A stretch of 32,291 nucleotides of DNA from an uncultured Clostridia bacterium (lineage in GTDB: Bacteria > Bacillota > Clostridia > Christensenellales > Aristaeellaceae). Shown here piece by piece: positions 1 through 7,451 of this stretch (the first letter of the stretch is position 1; each line of letters begins with the position of its first letter). The notes under the pieces were generated by a model. That model made no database searches. It saw only the letters and a program-made list of their open reading frames with translations, and was not told the origin of the DNA. Both the position numbers and the translations under genes were made by a program. The stretch lies in assembly GCA_937886445.1 (NCBI GenBank), contig CALGBY010000090.1, positions 1-32,291 on the forward strand. Direction: 5' to 3'.

Positions 1-53
1 TTACAGGAAATGAATGGAACGCGAGAAAGCATGTAACGCCATGCTTTCTCGCG
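1..53. repeat. Edge of a modular palindromic intergenic repeat
   Basis: Bases 20-53 form a perfect 14-bp inverted repeat (arms CGCGAGAAAGCATG and CATGCTTTCTCGCG) around the hexamer TAACGC. The same stem-loop type recurs at 2229-2262, 2491-2524 and 6857-6890, with the loop reading TAACGC or GCGTTA. Bases 1-10 (TTACAGGAAA) match one arm of the long hairpin module seen complete at 6895-6959, so this is the cut end of a fourth composite copy. It lies downstream of the minus-strand peptide gene and might end its transcript, although no T tract follows. Confidence 0.7.
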
Positions 54-85
54 AGAGTCTGCTTGTATCCTCAATATGCCGGGCT

Positions 86-310
86 TCAGCACCCCCTGAG
101 GGCCGTATTGTATTTCTTCTCGCAATAATCAAGTTCCCACCTATATGAATAGGGATGATCCTTGTACGCTTCGGCGTCGGCCAGACATTTTTTATTAGCT
201 TCAATGGCTTTTTTTATGCATGTGAGTGCGTCACCGCCCGCAGCCTTCGCCAGATCCTGTTCTGAAAGGCCTGTTATTTCCATCAGTTCTTCCTTGTTGA
301 TCTTTTCCAT
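86..310 (-). CDS. Double-glycine-leader peptide with twin CX10C core (bacteriocin-like or RiPP precursor)
   Basis: A 74-residue peptide. Residues 1-26 (MEKINKEELMEITGL, then an acidic stretch ending AAGG) look like a double-glycine leader of the type cleaved by C39 peptidase transporters. The remaining 48 residues hold four Cys at 31, 42, 63 and 74, which is CX10C, a 20-residue gap, then CX10C. The segments between them are rich in Ala, Lys, Glu and Tyr and look helical, so a disulfide-pinned helical hairpin is a reasonable guess. The start at 310 is well supported: AGGAGG lies 7-8 bases upstream. A decayed paralogue of the leader lies just upstream. No modification enzyme or C39 transporter is visible next to it; any partner would be to the left of the window. 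A Nif11-like or class II bacteriocin role is inferred from the leader only. Confidence 0.75.
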   Translation of the reverse strand: MEKINKEELMEITGLSEQDLAKAAGGDALTCIKKAIEANKKCLADAEAYKDHPYSYRWELDYCEKKYNTALRGC

Positions 311-329
311 GATGTTCTCCTCCTGTTAT

Positions 330-459
330 TTATGTGTGTTCTCGCGGGTGGCTGCTTGCAGCTCCCGTGTGTATCGCGTTCCTCTTCAGGTTGCATCGAA
401 GGACCGTTTTCATCAAGACCCGTTACACCCATCAATTCTTCCCTGCTGATTTTTTCCGT
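330..459 (-). pseudogene. Decayed paralogue of the double-glycine peptide (start codon lost)
   Basis: Reading from 459 on the minus strand gives ACG and then EKISREELMGVTGLDENG. This aligns codon by codon with the intact leader that begins MEKINKEELMEITGL at 310. ACG stands exactly where the intact copy has ATG, and an AAAGG ribosome-site-like sequence precedes it at normal distance. After the leader match (about 403) the reading frame loses similarity, has no AAGG cleavage site and only one Cys, and runs on into the intact gene. This looks like a tandem duplication in which one copy has decayed. An upstream in-frame ATG (position 489) could still start a longer product, so it may not be wholly silent. 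Confidence 0.55.
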
Positions 460-593
460 GTCTCGTACCTTTCTTTCAAGTGTATTCTGCATAGATATAT
501 ACGATATTTCCGGGGAAAAGTATATTTTCAGATCCATCCGGGCCGCTGCCGGTACGGCTTTGCCTGAAGCCCTTATCCTTTTTGCCTGATCAT

Positions 594-622
594 ACTATAC
601 CACATTATAACGCGTTGTACCA
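594..622 (-). promoter_or_regulatory. Possible promoter for the peptide genes
   Basis: On the minus strand this AT-rich stretch has TATAAT (609-604) and TATAGT (599-594), both in a good position upstream of the peptide genes. No clear -35 hexamer lies at 16-18 bases from either; TTGTGG is nearby at a poor distance. The rest of 460-724 holds no gene. A 28-base imperfect hairpin at 693-720 lies just downstream of the MATE stop. Confidence 0.35.
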
Positions 623-692
623 CAAAAAAATTACGGCGATACCGTAACAGGGAACAGATGACAGTATGACAGCTAGTTTATAGCTTATAACT

Positions 693-720
693 GACCATTC
701 CTGCCTGCGGCAGGCTGGTC
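693..720 (-). terminator. Possible terminator after the MATE gene
   Basis: The hairpin pairs GACCA with TGGTC at the base and CCTGCC with GGCAGG near the loop. It begins five bases beyond the MATE stop codon. There is no run of T after it on the minus strand, so it may be only an RNA-stabilising stem. Confidence 0.35.
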
Positions 721-724
721 CATA

Positions 725-2140
725 TTAACTGCCGGATTTTTTTCCGGCCTGCAGGCCACGGAAAAATTCCGGCATCGCCGCTCTGCCGATCTCCGTGACC
801 GGACGGATCCATTTGCCCGAATACATGTGGCGCTGCATCAGCACAAAGCGGATGGGCTCGTCGATGTAGCAGCAGATGAACACCACGGCGAGCGGCGCGC
901 CGAACACGCGGCCCGAAAGGATAACGGCCGGGAGCACCATCAGGTACATGAACACGATCTCCATCACCGTGCCGGTAAAGGCGTCACCGGCCGAGCGGTA
1001 GGTATCGTTCTGCGTCCAGTTGCCCATGCGTATCACCGCCGCTACGCCGTAAATGAGCACCAGCGTTTCACCGTAGCGGAAGGAATCGCCCGAAAGGCCC
1101 ATGGCGGTAAGGATGGGGTGACGCAGCAGGAAAATGCACAGGCACAGGGCAAAAATGGTGCCGCAGCACAGGTATACGATGCGCTTGGCGCGCTCGTAGG
1201 CCTTTTTGGGCTCGCCCGCGCCCACGCAGGTGCCCACCAGCACGCTGGCGGCGTTGCTGAAGCCGGCAAAGAAGCCGATGATCAGCCCTTCCAGCACGCG
1301 GAACACCGCGATGGCCGCGATGGCCTTTTCATCCTGACGGCCCAGCACGGTGCTGATCACCGCGTTGCCCACGCCGATGAGCAGCTCATTGCAGATGATG
1401 GGGAAGCATTTTTTGAAATATTCCTTCAGCCGGTCCCCTGTCCAGCGGAAATGACCGGCAAAGCGGAACAGGTAGGGGTATTTCTGCGCCTTCGCCAGCA
1501 CGAGGCACAGCGCGGCGTTCACAAAGGAGGCGCACACGGTGGCCAGCGCCGCGCCCTCCACGCCCATCGCGTCCGCGCCCAGATGGCCGCCGATGAACAC
1601 CCAGTTGAGAAAGATATTGGCGGCTACGCTGGCAATGGAGGCGTACAGCGGCACGCGCACCTTGCCGGTGGAACGCAACAGCGCGCTCATGGCCATGGAA
1701 AACACCTGCAGCGGATAGGCAAAGCCCACGATCTTAAGATACCTTATGCCTATCTCCTGTATGGCCGCCTTATCGGTATAGATGTTCATCACAAAGCCCG
1801 GAAACACCGTGGCCAGCAGGCAGAAGATCAGCGAGACCGTCATCATGCACACCAGCGTGATGCCGTAGGAACGCTCGATGCCCTTTTCATCCCGGCTGCC
1901 CCAGTACTGGGCAAAAAACAGCATGCCGCCGCCCACAAAGCCCCAGTAGCAGGAAAACATCAGGGAGGTGAACTGGCCGCACAGGCCTACCGCACCCACG
2001 CTGTTTTCTCCAAGACCCGCGATCATCATGGTATCCACCATGCTGCCGGTGGTGGTAAGCAGGTTCTGCAGGGCTACGGGGATGGCGATCACCGCCAGTT
2101 TTTTCAAAAAATCCTTCCAGGGGAAACGGGCTGCGGCCAT
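725..2140 (-). CDS. MATE family multidrug/toxin efflux transporter
   Basis: A 471-residue polytopic inner-membrane protein, the usual length for the MATE family. These proteins export drugs or metabolites in exchange for Na+ or H+. The N-terminal half has the family-like stretch LQNLLTTTGSMVDTMMIAGLG followed by VGAVGLCGQ, and about 12 hydrophobic segments are spread over two similar halves; the second half begins near FPIICNELLIGVGNAVISTVLG. The ATG at 2140 has a good GGAGG site at 8 bases and a strong promoter 36 bases further up. It is a single-gene unit, divergent from the ABC operon at 2639. The substrate cannot be told. Confidence 0.93.
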   Translation of the reverse strand: MAAARFPWKDFLKKLAVIAIPVALQNLLTTTGSMVDTMMIAGLGENSVGAVGLCGQFTSLMFSCYWGFVGGGMLFFAQYWGSRDEKGIERSYGITLVCMMTVSLIFCLLATVFPGFVMNIYTDKAAIQEIGIRYLKIVGFAYPLQVFSMAMSALLRSTGKVRVPLYASIASVAANIFLNWVFIGGHLGADAMGVEGAALATVCASFVNAALCLVLAKAQKYPYLFRFAGHFRWTGDRLKEYFKKCFPIICNELLIGVGNAVISTVLGRQDEKAIAAIAVFRVLEGLIIGFFAGFSNAASVLVGTCVGAGEPKKAYERAKRIVYLCCGTIFALCLCIFLLRHPILTAMGLSGDSFRYGETLVLIYGVAAVIRMGNWTQNDTYRSAGDAFTGTVMEIVFMYLMVLPAVILSGRVFGAPLAVVFICCYIDEPIRFVLMQRHMYSGKWIRPVTEIGRAAMPEFFRGLQAGKKSGS

Positions 2141-2175
2141 ACGGGCACCTCCGAAAAATTCAGGCTGTGACTGGT

Positions 2176-2204
2176 ATCATAGCAAGGAACGGGCAAACCG
2201 TCAA
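2176..2204 (-). promoter_or_regulatory. Sigma-A promoter of the MATE gene
   Basis: Reading the minus strand, TTGACG (2204-2199) is followed after 17 bases by TATGAT (2181-2176). The predicted transcript starts near 2169 and gives a short leader of about 30 bases before the ATG at 2140. Confidence 0.8.
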
Positions 2205-2228
2205 CAAAAAAAGAGGCAGCAGCCTCTT

Positions 2229-2562
2229 CGCGAGAAAGCATGGCGTTACATGCTTTCGTTCGATGGGCTGCTGTGCAGCCCCCCCTCCTTCGGGTTGCAT
2301 CGAAGGGCCGCAGCCCGTTCCCTCCTTTGGGTAGTATTGAAGGGCCGCAGCCCTTCAATTTTTGATCCGCAGGCGGCGACATGTGCGTCGCCGAGGAGCG
2401 GCTGAAAGCCGCTTCCTATATCGGTTTCCGGCCGCAAAATGAGCGTTTTTGTAATAAACAAAAATGCCATTTTGCAGGAAACCGATGCATCGAACGAAAG
2501 CAGGTAACGCCCTGATTTCGTTCGCAGCGAAAGCAAGCGCGGCACTGCCCCGCTTGCTTTCG
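2229..2562. repeat. Modular palindromic intergenic repeat, inverted copy
   Basis: This gap between the MATE and ABC promoters is built almost wholly of inverted repeats shared with 6857-7325, mostly on the opposite strand. In order: a GCGTTA-loop palindrome (2229-2262); two versions of a CGAAGGGC/GCCCTTCG-type hairpin block (about 2275-2365); GGCGACATGTGCGTCGCC (2374-2391); GCGGCTGAAAGCCGC (2398-2412); a long imperfect hairpin (2420-2486); a TAACGC-loop palindrome (2491-2524); and CGAAAGCAAGC/GCTTGCTTTCG (2528-2562). There is no credible open reading frame. The flanking promoters at 2176-2204 and 2580-2608 are intact. Confidence 0.8.
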
Positions 2563-2579
2563 GAGGCTGCGGCAGTCCC

Positions 2580-2608
2580 TTGACATAAAGCGCTTACAAA
2601 GCTACAAT
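2580..2608 (+). promoter_or_regulatory. Sigma-A promoter of the membrane protein/ABC exporter operon
   Basis: TTGACA (2580-2585), a 17-base spacer and TACAAT (2603-2608). Transcription should start near 2615, about 24 bases before the first gene, leaving room for the AGGAGG site and little else. Confidence 0.85.
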
Positions 2609-2638
2609 ATTTTATACAAGAAAACAGGAGGTCTCTTT

Positions 2639-3310
2639 ATGGCGAACAAAAAGAAAAAAACGGCGGCTCCGGTAAAGACGGCCCGTGTTCTTCCGTTTGA
2701 TAAGCCTGTCATGATCCTGTATGTGATGTGCTGCATCGGGATCCTTTCGGCAACGGTGTTTTCGATCCTCACGGCGGTGCTGGCGGGCGACGCCTCCGGC
2801 TACAGCGTGGGCGGAGACCTGATACTGCTCACGGTGGCCTTCGTATCGGTGTTCTCTACGCTGCTGATGCTGAATGAAGGAAAGCAGAAAGCCGCCGCCG
2901 CGGTATCCGTGCCGCAGATCCTATACGGCGTGTACCGCGTGATACGGGAGCTGGCTGCCGCGGGCCAGCAGAACGCTTCGGTGCCCGCGGGCTATATCCT
3001 TGTGCAGTTCGTCTATTTCCTTTTGCAGCCCTGCGTGTTCACACTCACGGTGGCGCTGCTGGGACGCGGCAAAAAGAAGGATCTGATGCCGAAAATATGC
3101 GTGATCACCTCCTTCCTGCTCATCTTCCTGCGTGTGAGCAATTATCTGAACATCCTGCTCAACGCTTTTTATACCGGCAGCGCAAGCCTGGGCATCGCGT
3201 ACGCGATGTTTCCCCTGTGCAGCGTGATGTACTATGCGATGTACCTGTACGGCATCTGGAAGGCCGGCAATGTAAGCTTTCTGCGGGAACAGCCGGGATA
3301 CGGGCGTTGA
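2639..3310 (+). CDS. Small polytopic membrane protein, unknown function, ABC-operon partner
   Basis: A 223-residue protein with a Lys-rich N-terminus (NKKKKT) and about six hydrophobic segments (roughly residues 24-47, 60-78, 85-105, 115-141, 150-172 and 184-208). No family was recognised. It has an AGGAGG site before the ATG, follows a strong promoter, and ends 15 bases before the ABC exporter subunit. It is therefore the first gene of a three-gene operon and may assist or regulate the exporter; that is inference from position only. Confidence 0.8.
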   Translation: MANKKKKTAAPVKTARVLPFDKPVMILYVMCCIGILSATVFSILTAVLAGDASGYSVGGDLILLTVAFVSVFSTLLMLNEGKQKAAAAVSVPQILYGVYRVIRELAAAGQQNASVPAGYILVQFVYFLLQPCVFTLTVALLGRGKKKDLMPKICVITSFLLIFLRVSNYLNILLNAFYTGSASLGIAYAMFPLCSVMYYAMYLYGIWKAGNVSFLREQPGYGR

Positions 3311-3325
3311 AAGGAGTAATGTAAA

Positions 3326-5068
3326 GTGAAAACAGTAATGAAAACAATGGGCAAATACCGCGGCAAGCTGCTGCTGCTGGTGTTTGCGGTGCTGTGCACC
3401 ACCGTGTGCACCATGGGCTGGCCGCGTCTGCTGGCCGTGCTGATCGATACCGCCATCCCGAACCACGATGAGGGAATGGTTTTCACGGTGTGCGGCCTGA
3501 TGCTGCTGCTGGTGGGCGCGGGTATCTTTTTCGGTGTGCTCACCAGCCGCTTCAGCTCGGAGATATCGATGGGCACGGGCAGGGATCTGCGCAGGCAGGT
3601 GTTTGAAAAGGTGACCGGCTTCTCCCAGAGCCAGATCGATTCCTTCTCCACCTCCTCCCTGATCACCCGCACCAATACCGATGTATCGCAGATACAGCTG
3701 TTTTTGAACCAGTGCCTGTCCATCGCGATCAGCGCGCCCGTGATGTGCATCGTGGGCATCGTGCTGAGCGTTTCACAAAGCCCCACCCTTTCAAAGGTGC
3801 TGATCGTGAGCGTGCCCCTGATGGCTGTGGTGCTGCTGGTGATCGCCCGCGTTTCCCTGCCCCTCAACATCACCATGCAGGAGCTTACGGACCGCATCAA
3901 CCTTGTGACCCGCGAAAAGCTGACCGGCGCGCGTGTGATACGCGCCTTCGGTACCACCCGCTTTGAAAACGGGCGCTTTGAAGCCATCTCAAAGGAATAT
4001 ACCTCTATCAGCAAAAAGAGCCAGCGCATGCTGCAGCTGGTGATGCCTCTGCTCACCGTCATTCTGGCGCTCACCGCGGGCGCCGTGCTGTATCTGGCGG
4101 TGGTGAAGAACGTGTACGAGGGCATAGACTACACCACCGGCGAGGTGATGAGCATCGTGAGCTATGTGATGGAGATCATGGTGGCCGTCATACAGCTTAC
4201 CTATGTGTTCATCATGCTGCCCCGCGCCTCCACCTCCGCCCGCAGGGTGCGCGAGGTGCTGGAGAGCGAAAACCCGCTGCTTGAGCCCGCGAAAAGCGCG
4301 CCGCAGGGCAAGCAGAAGGGCACGCTGGAGTTTGACCATGTTACCTTCACCTATCCCGGCAGCAGCGAGCCCGCTGTGAAGGACCTGTCCTTCCGGGCCG
4401 GCCCCGGCGAGATCACAGCCGTGATCGGCGGCACCGGTATGGGCAAGACCAGCATCGTGAACCTGATCCCCCGCCTGTATGACGCCACGGAGGGCCGTGT
4501 GCTGGTGGACGGCGTGGATGTGAAGGATTACACGCTGAGCGCGCTGCGCGAAAAGATCGGCTTTGTGCCCCAGAAGGCCAACCTCTTTACCGGCACCATT
4601 GACAGCAATGTGGGCTTCGGCCGCGAGGGCGCCGATGAATATGACATCGAGGAGGCCGTGCGCACCGCCCAGAGCTATGATTTTGTTATGAAAAAGGATG
4701 AGGGCTTCGCGAGCCCCGTTTCGCAGGGGGGCTCCAACCTGTCCGGCGGCCAGCGTCAGCGCCTGGCCATCGCGCGGGCGCTGGTGAGAAAGCCTGAGAT
4801 CTATGTGTTTGACGACAGCTTCTCCGCGCTGGATTTCCGCACCGATAAGGCCCTGCGCTCGGCACTCAAAAAGCAGACCGCGGGCAAACTGTGCACCACG
4901 GTGATCGTGGCGCAGCGCGTATCCACCGTGATGGACGCGGATCGCATCATCGTGATCGATTCCGGAAACATCATGGGCATCGGCACGCATGAGCAGCTGA
5001 TGAAGACCTGTCCCATCTATCGCGAGATCGCCGAAAGCCAGCTTGGAAAGGAGGATGAGGGCAAATGA
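3326..5068 (+). CDS. Heterodimeric ABC exporter, subunit with degenerate ATPase site
   Basis: A 580-residue type IV ABC half-exporter. Six membrane helices lie in residues 15-300 and the nucleotide-binding domain in 335-575. Walker A is GGTGMGKTS (368-376), the signature is LSGGQ (472-476), and Walker B ends VFDD with Asp497 where the catalytic Glu is expected. This Asp, paired with the odd signature of the next protein, is the known pattern of asymmetric exporters such as TM287/288 and BmrCD, in which only one ATP site hydrolyses well. The start is GTG at 3326, with AAGGAG nine bases upstream. The stop overlaps the next start as ATGA, so the two subunits are translationally coupled. The substrate is unknown; drugs, lipids and peptides are all possible. 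Confidence 0.93.
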   Translation: MKTVMKTMGKYRGKLLLLVFAVLCTTVCTMGWPRLLAVLIDTAIPNHDEGMVFTVCGLMLLLVGAGIFFGVLTSRFSSEISMGTGRDLRRQVFEKVTGFSQSQIDSFSTSSLITRTNTDVSQIQLFLNQCLSIAISAPVMCIVGIVLSVSQSPTLSKVLIVSVPLMAVVLLVIARVSLPLNITMQELTDRINLVTREKLTGARVIRAFGTTRFENGRFEAISKEYTSISKKSQRMLQLVMPLLTVILALTAGAVLYLAVVKNVYEGIDYTTGEVMSIVSYVMEIMVAVIQLTYVFIMLPRASTSARRVREVLESENPLLEPAKSAPQGKQKGTLEFDHVTFTYPGSSEPAVKDLSFRAGPGEITAVIGGTGMGKTSIVNLIPRLYDATEGRVLVDGVDVKDYTLSALREKIGFVPQKANLFTGTIDSNVGFGREGADEYDIEEAVRTAQSYDFVMKKDEGFASPVSQGGSNLSGGQRQRLAIARALVRKPEIYVFDDSFSALDFRTDKALRSALKKQTAGKLCTTVIVAQRVSTVMDADRIIVIDSGNIMGIGTHEQLMKTCPIYREIAESQLGKEDEGK

Positions 5069-6837
5069 GTGAAAACAAAGGCACCAAAAAGGGCCGCGAG
5101 CTTTCAAGGCTGCTGGGCCTGCTGCGCCCCTGGAAAGGGCGCGTGATCCTGGCCACCGTGTTCAGCCTGCTGCAGGTGGCATGCTTTTCTCTGGCCCCGC
5201 TCTTTATGGGCTACGCCATCGACGCGATGGGCAAGCTGCTGGGCCATGAATATGCCGAGGAGCATGGCGTTACCTTCATTGTGGGGCTGATACTGATGTG
5301 CGGTGCGTATCTGCTTTCAAGCCTGTTTTCCTATCTGGCCTCCCTGCTGTTCACCTCCGCCGGTGAAAATGCCATGAAGAACCTGCGCGGCGCGGTGAAC
5401 GATAAACTGAGCCGCCTGCCGCTCAACTATTACGACAGCCATTCCTACGGCGATGTGCTTTCCCGCGTGACCAACGATATCAACACCATAGCCGCTTCCC
5501 TTCAGTCGTCCCTCACGCAGGTGCTGAACGCCCTGTTCACCGTGTTTGTGCTTTTGTACACCATGCTTTCCATCAACGGCCTGCTTACCGCCGTGGGCCT
5601 GTGCGTGATCCCGGTGGCGCTGATCGCCGCTTCAAAGATCGCCGGCAGAAGCCAGAAGCACTTTGACCGCCAGCAGCAGCTGACCGGCGATGTGAACGGC
5701 TTTGTGGAGGAATACTACGCCGGGCACAATGTGATCGCGGTGTGCGGCCGCGAGGAGACCGTGAAACACGCCTTTGACGAAAAGAACGAACAGCTGTTTG
5801 ACGCCGGCAAAAAAGGCATGTTCCTTGCCGATATCCTGTCGCCCGTCATCCAGAACACCACAAACCTGGGCTACATGATGGTGTGCCTTTGCGGCGCGCT
5901 GATGGCCATCGCCGGCGGGCTTTCCATCGGTATGATCCAGGCCTTCACCCAGTATCTTACCCAGTTTTCCTCCTCCGTTACCCAGGCGCTTTCCGTTACC
6001 GGCGTGGTGCAGACCGTGCGCGCCGCGGCGGGCCGCGTGTTTGAATTTCTGGATGAGGAAGAGGAAAGCCCCGATCCCGAGCCCGGCGCTTTCCCCGCGA
6101 AGCTTCAGGGCAAGGTGGAATTCGATCATGTGCGCTTCGGCTATCTGCCCCATCACACGCTCATCCATGACCTGAGCGTAACGGTGCGCCCCGGCGAAAA
6201 GACCGCCATCGTGGGCCCCACCGGCTGCGGCAAGACCACGCTGATCAACCTGATCATGCGTTTTTACGATGTGAAGGGCGGCGCCATCCGCATCGACGGC
6301 GTGGACAGCCGCGACATGAAGCGCGAGCGGCTGCGCGAGATCTTCAGCATGGTGCTGCAGGATACCTGGCTGTATGCCGGCACCGTGATGGAAAACATCC
6401 GCTACGGCCGCCTGAACGCCACCGATGAGGAAGTGATCGAGGCCGCGAAAAAGGCCCGTGCCGATGCCTTCATCCGCACCCTGCCCGGCGGCTATCAGTT
6501 TGTGCTGCAGGAGGGCGCGGGCAATATCGCCCAGGGCCAGCGCCAACTGATCACCATCGCCCGCGCCATGCTGAGCAACGCGCCCATCATGATCCTGGAC
6601 GAGGCCACCTCCTCCGTGGATACCCGCACCGAGGTCCTCATCCAGCAGGCCATGACTGAAATGATGAAGGGACGCACCTCCTTTGTGATCGCCCATCGCC
6701 TTTCCACCATCCGCGACGCGGACCGCATCATGTACATGCAGGACGGCGATATCATGGAAATGGGCACTCACGATGAACTGCTTGAAAAGAACGGCCTGTA
6801 CGCCTCGCTGTACAGGAGCCAGTTTGCGAACGACTAA
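5065..6837 (+). CDS. Heterodimeric ABC exporter, second subunit with intact Walker B
   Basis: A 590-residue partner of the preceding subunit. Six membrane helices lie in residues 25-315 and the nucleotide-binding domain in 350-588. Walker A is GPTGCGKTT (384-392) and Walker B is ILDE with the catalytic Glu at 513. The signature is IAQGQ (488-492) instead of LSGGQ. The odd signature completes the degenerate site with Asp497 of the partner, while the intact Glu works with the partner's normal LSGGQ. The start overlaps the upstream stop by four bases. The gene is the last in the operon and is followed at once by a GC-rich hairpin (6841-6856). Confidence 0.93.
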   Translation: MSENKGTKKGRELSRLLGLLRPWKGRVILATVFSLLQVACFSLAPLFMGYAIDAMGKLLGHEYAEEHGVTFIVGLILMCGAYLLSSLFSYLASLLFTSAGENAMKNLRGAVNDKLSRLPLNYYDSHSYGDVLSRVTNDINTIAASLQSSLTQVLNALFTVFVLLYTMLSINGLLTAVGLCVIPVALIAASKIAGRSQKHFDRQQQLTGDVNGFVEEYYAGHNVIAVCGREETVKHAFDEKNEQLFDAGKKGMFLADILSPVIQNTTNLGYMMVCLCGALMAIAGGLSIGMIQAFTQYLTQFSSSVTQALSVTGVVQTVRAAAGRVFEFLDEEEESPDPEPGAFPAKLQGKVEFDHVRFGYLPHHTLIHDLSVTVRPGEKTAIVGPTGCGKTTLINLIMRFYDVKGGAIRIDGVDSRDMKRERLREIFSMVLQDTWLYAGTVMENIRYGRLNATDEEVIEAAKKARADAFIRTLPGGYQFVLQEGAGNIAQGQRQLITIARAMLSNAPIMILDEATSSVDTRTEVLIQQAMTEMMKGRTSFVIAHRLSTIRDADRIMYMQDGDIMEMGTHDELLEKNGLYASLYRSQFAND

Positions 6838-6840
6838 TAT

Positions 6841-6856
6841 GGGGGCTGAAGCCCCC
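6841..6856 (+). terminator. GC hairpin after the ABC operon
   Basis: GGGGGC TGAA GCCCCC, a six-pair stem with a tight tetraloop, begins three bases past the stop codon. There is no T tract after it. It may act together with the very long hairpin at 6895-6959 to stop or protect the transcript. Confidence 0.4.
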
Positions 6857-6890
6857 CGAACGAAAGCAGGGCGTTACCTGCTTTCGTTCG
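6857..6890. repeat. GCGTTA-loop palindrome
   Basis: A perfect 14-bp stem (CGAACGAAAGCAGG and CCTGCTTTCGTTCG) around GCGTTA. It belongs to the same family as the stem-loops at 20-53, 2229-2262 and 2491-2524. The hexamer loop is the most conserved part, reading GCGTTA in one orientation and TAACGC in the other. Confidence 0.75.
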
Positions 6891-6894
6891 ATTC

Positions 6895-6959
6895 ATCCGT
6901 TTCCTGTAAAATAAGCGTTTTCGTGAATGACGAAAACGCTTATTTTACAGGAAACGGAT
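6895..6959. repeat. Perfect 30-bp inverted repeat with 5-base loop
   Basis: The left arm (6895-6924) and right arm (6930-6959) are exact reverse complements over 30 bases, with GAATG between them. The arms begin ATCCGTTTCCTGTAAAAT. Imperfect relatives lie at about 7118-7190 and 2420-2486, and half of one lies at 1-10. The RNA would form a very stable rod that could end or protect the ABC operon transcript. Confidence 0.8.
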
Positions 6960-7330
6960 AGCGGAAGCGGCTTTCAGCCGCTCCTCGGCGACGCGCATGT
7001 CGCCGCCTGCGGAATGGAAATCGAAGGGCTGCGGCCCTTCGATGCAACCCGGGGAGGGAACGGGGCCTTACGGCCTCCGAAAGCAAGCGGGGCAGTGCCG
7101 TGCTTGCTTTCGATAACATCCATTTCCTGTAAAAAGGCGTTTCCGGTGATCTGTATACACCGGGAACGCTCTTTTTACGGCCGGAAATGGATAGCAGATG
7201 CGGCTTTCAGCCGCTCCTCGGCGACGCACATGTCGCCGCCTGCGGAATGAAGATCGAAGGGCTGCGGCCCTTCGATGCAACCCGGGGAGGGAACGGGGCT
7301 TTACGGCCTCCGAAAGCAAGCGGGGCGGGG
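6960..7330. repeat. Two tandem copies of the modular palindromic repeat
   Basis: Two copies lie head to tail with a period of about 233 bases (GCGGCTTTCAGCCGC at 6967 and at 7200). Each holds, in order, the GCGGCTTTCAGCCGC hairpin, a GGCGACGC(G/A)CATGTCGCC hairpin, ATCGAAGGGCTGCGGCCC with its palindromic partner, a CCCGGGGAGGGAACGGG block, and CGAAAGCAAGC/GCTTGCTTTCG (complete at 7078-7112). The last module of the second copy is cut short near 7325. A second, imperfect long hairpin (about 7118-7190) separates the copies. Short reading frames here are by-products of the repeat. Confidence 0.8.
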
Positions 7331-7355
7331 CCTGTATTTTTGCAACATGATCGGT

Positions 7356-7412
7356 GAAAAATAAAAAGAGCAGTGCGCCCGTGCTTTTTGTGTCACGGGT
7401 ACGCTGCTTCTT
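7356..7412. terminator. Bidirectional terminator after the HIT gene
   Basis: The arms AGCAGTGCGCCCGTG (7369-7383) and CACGGGTACGCTGCT (7394-7408) pair over about 13 bases with one internal mismatch. On the minus strand the hairpin is followed by CTTTTTATTTTT, a classic T tract for the HIT/mtaB transcript. On the plus strand TTCTTTT follows, so it may also stop readthrough from the ABC operon side. Confidence 0.75.
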
Positions 7413-7451
7413 TTGATGCTTCAGGCGGCCTTTTGGCTTTTCGCGCGGCGC

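Noticed and set aside
2104..2545. Short frames on both strands in the palindromic repeat region
   Set aside because: They repeat the same peptide pieces because the DNA modules repeat, and they run through hairpins; not genes.
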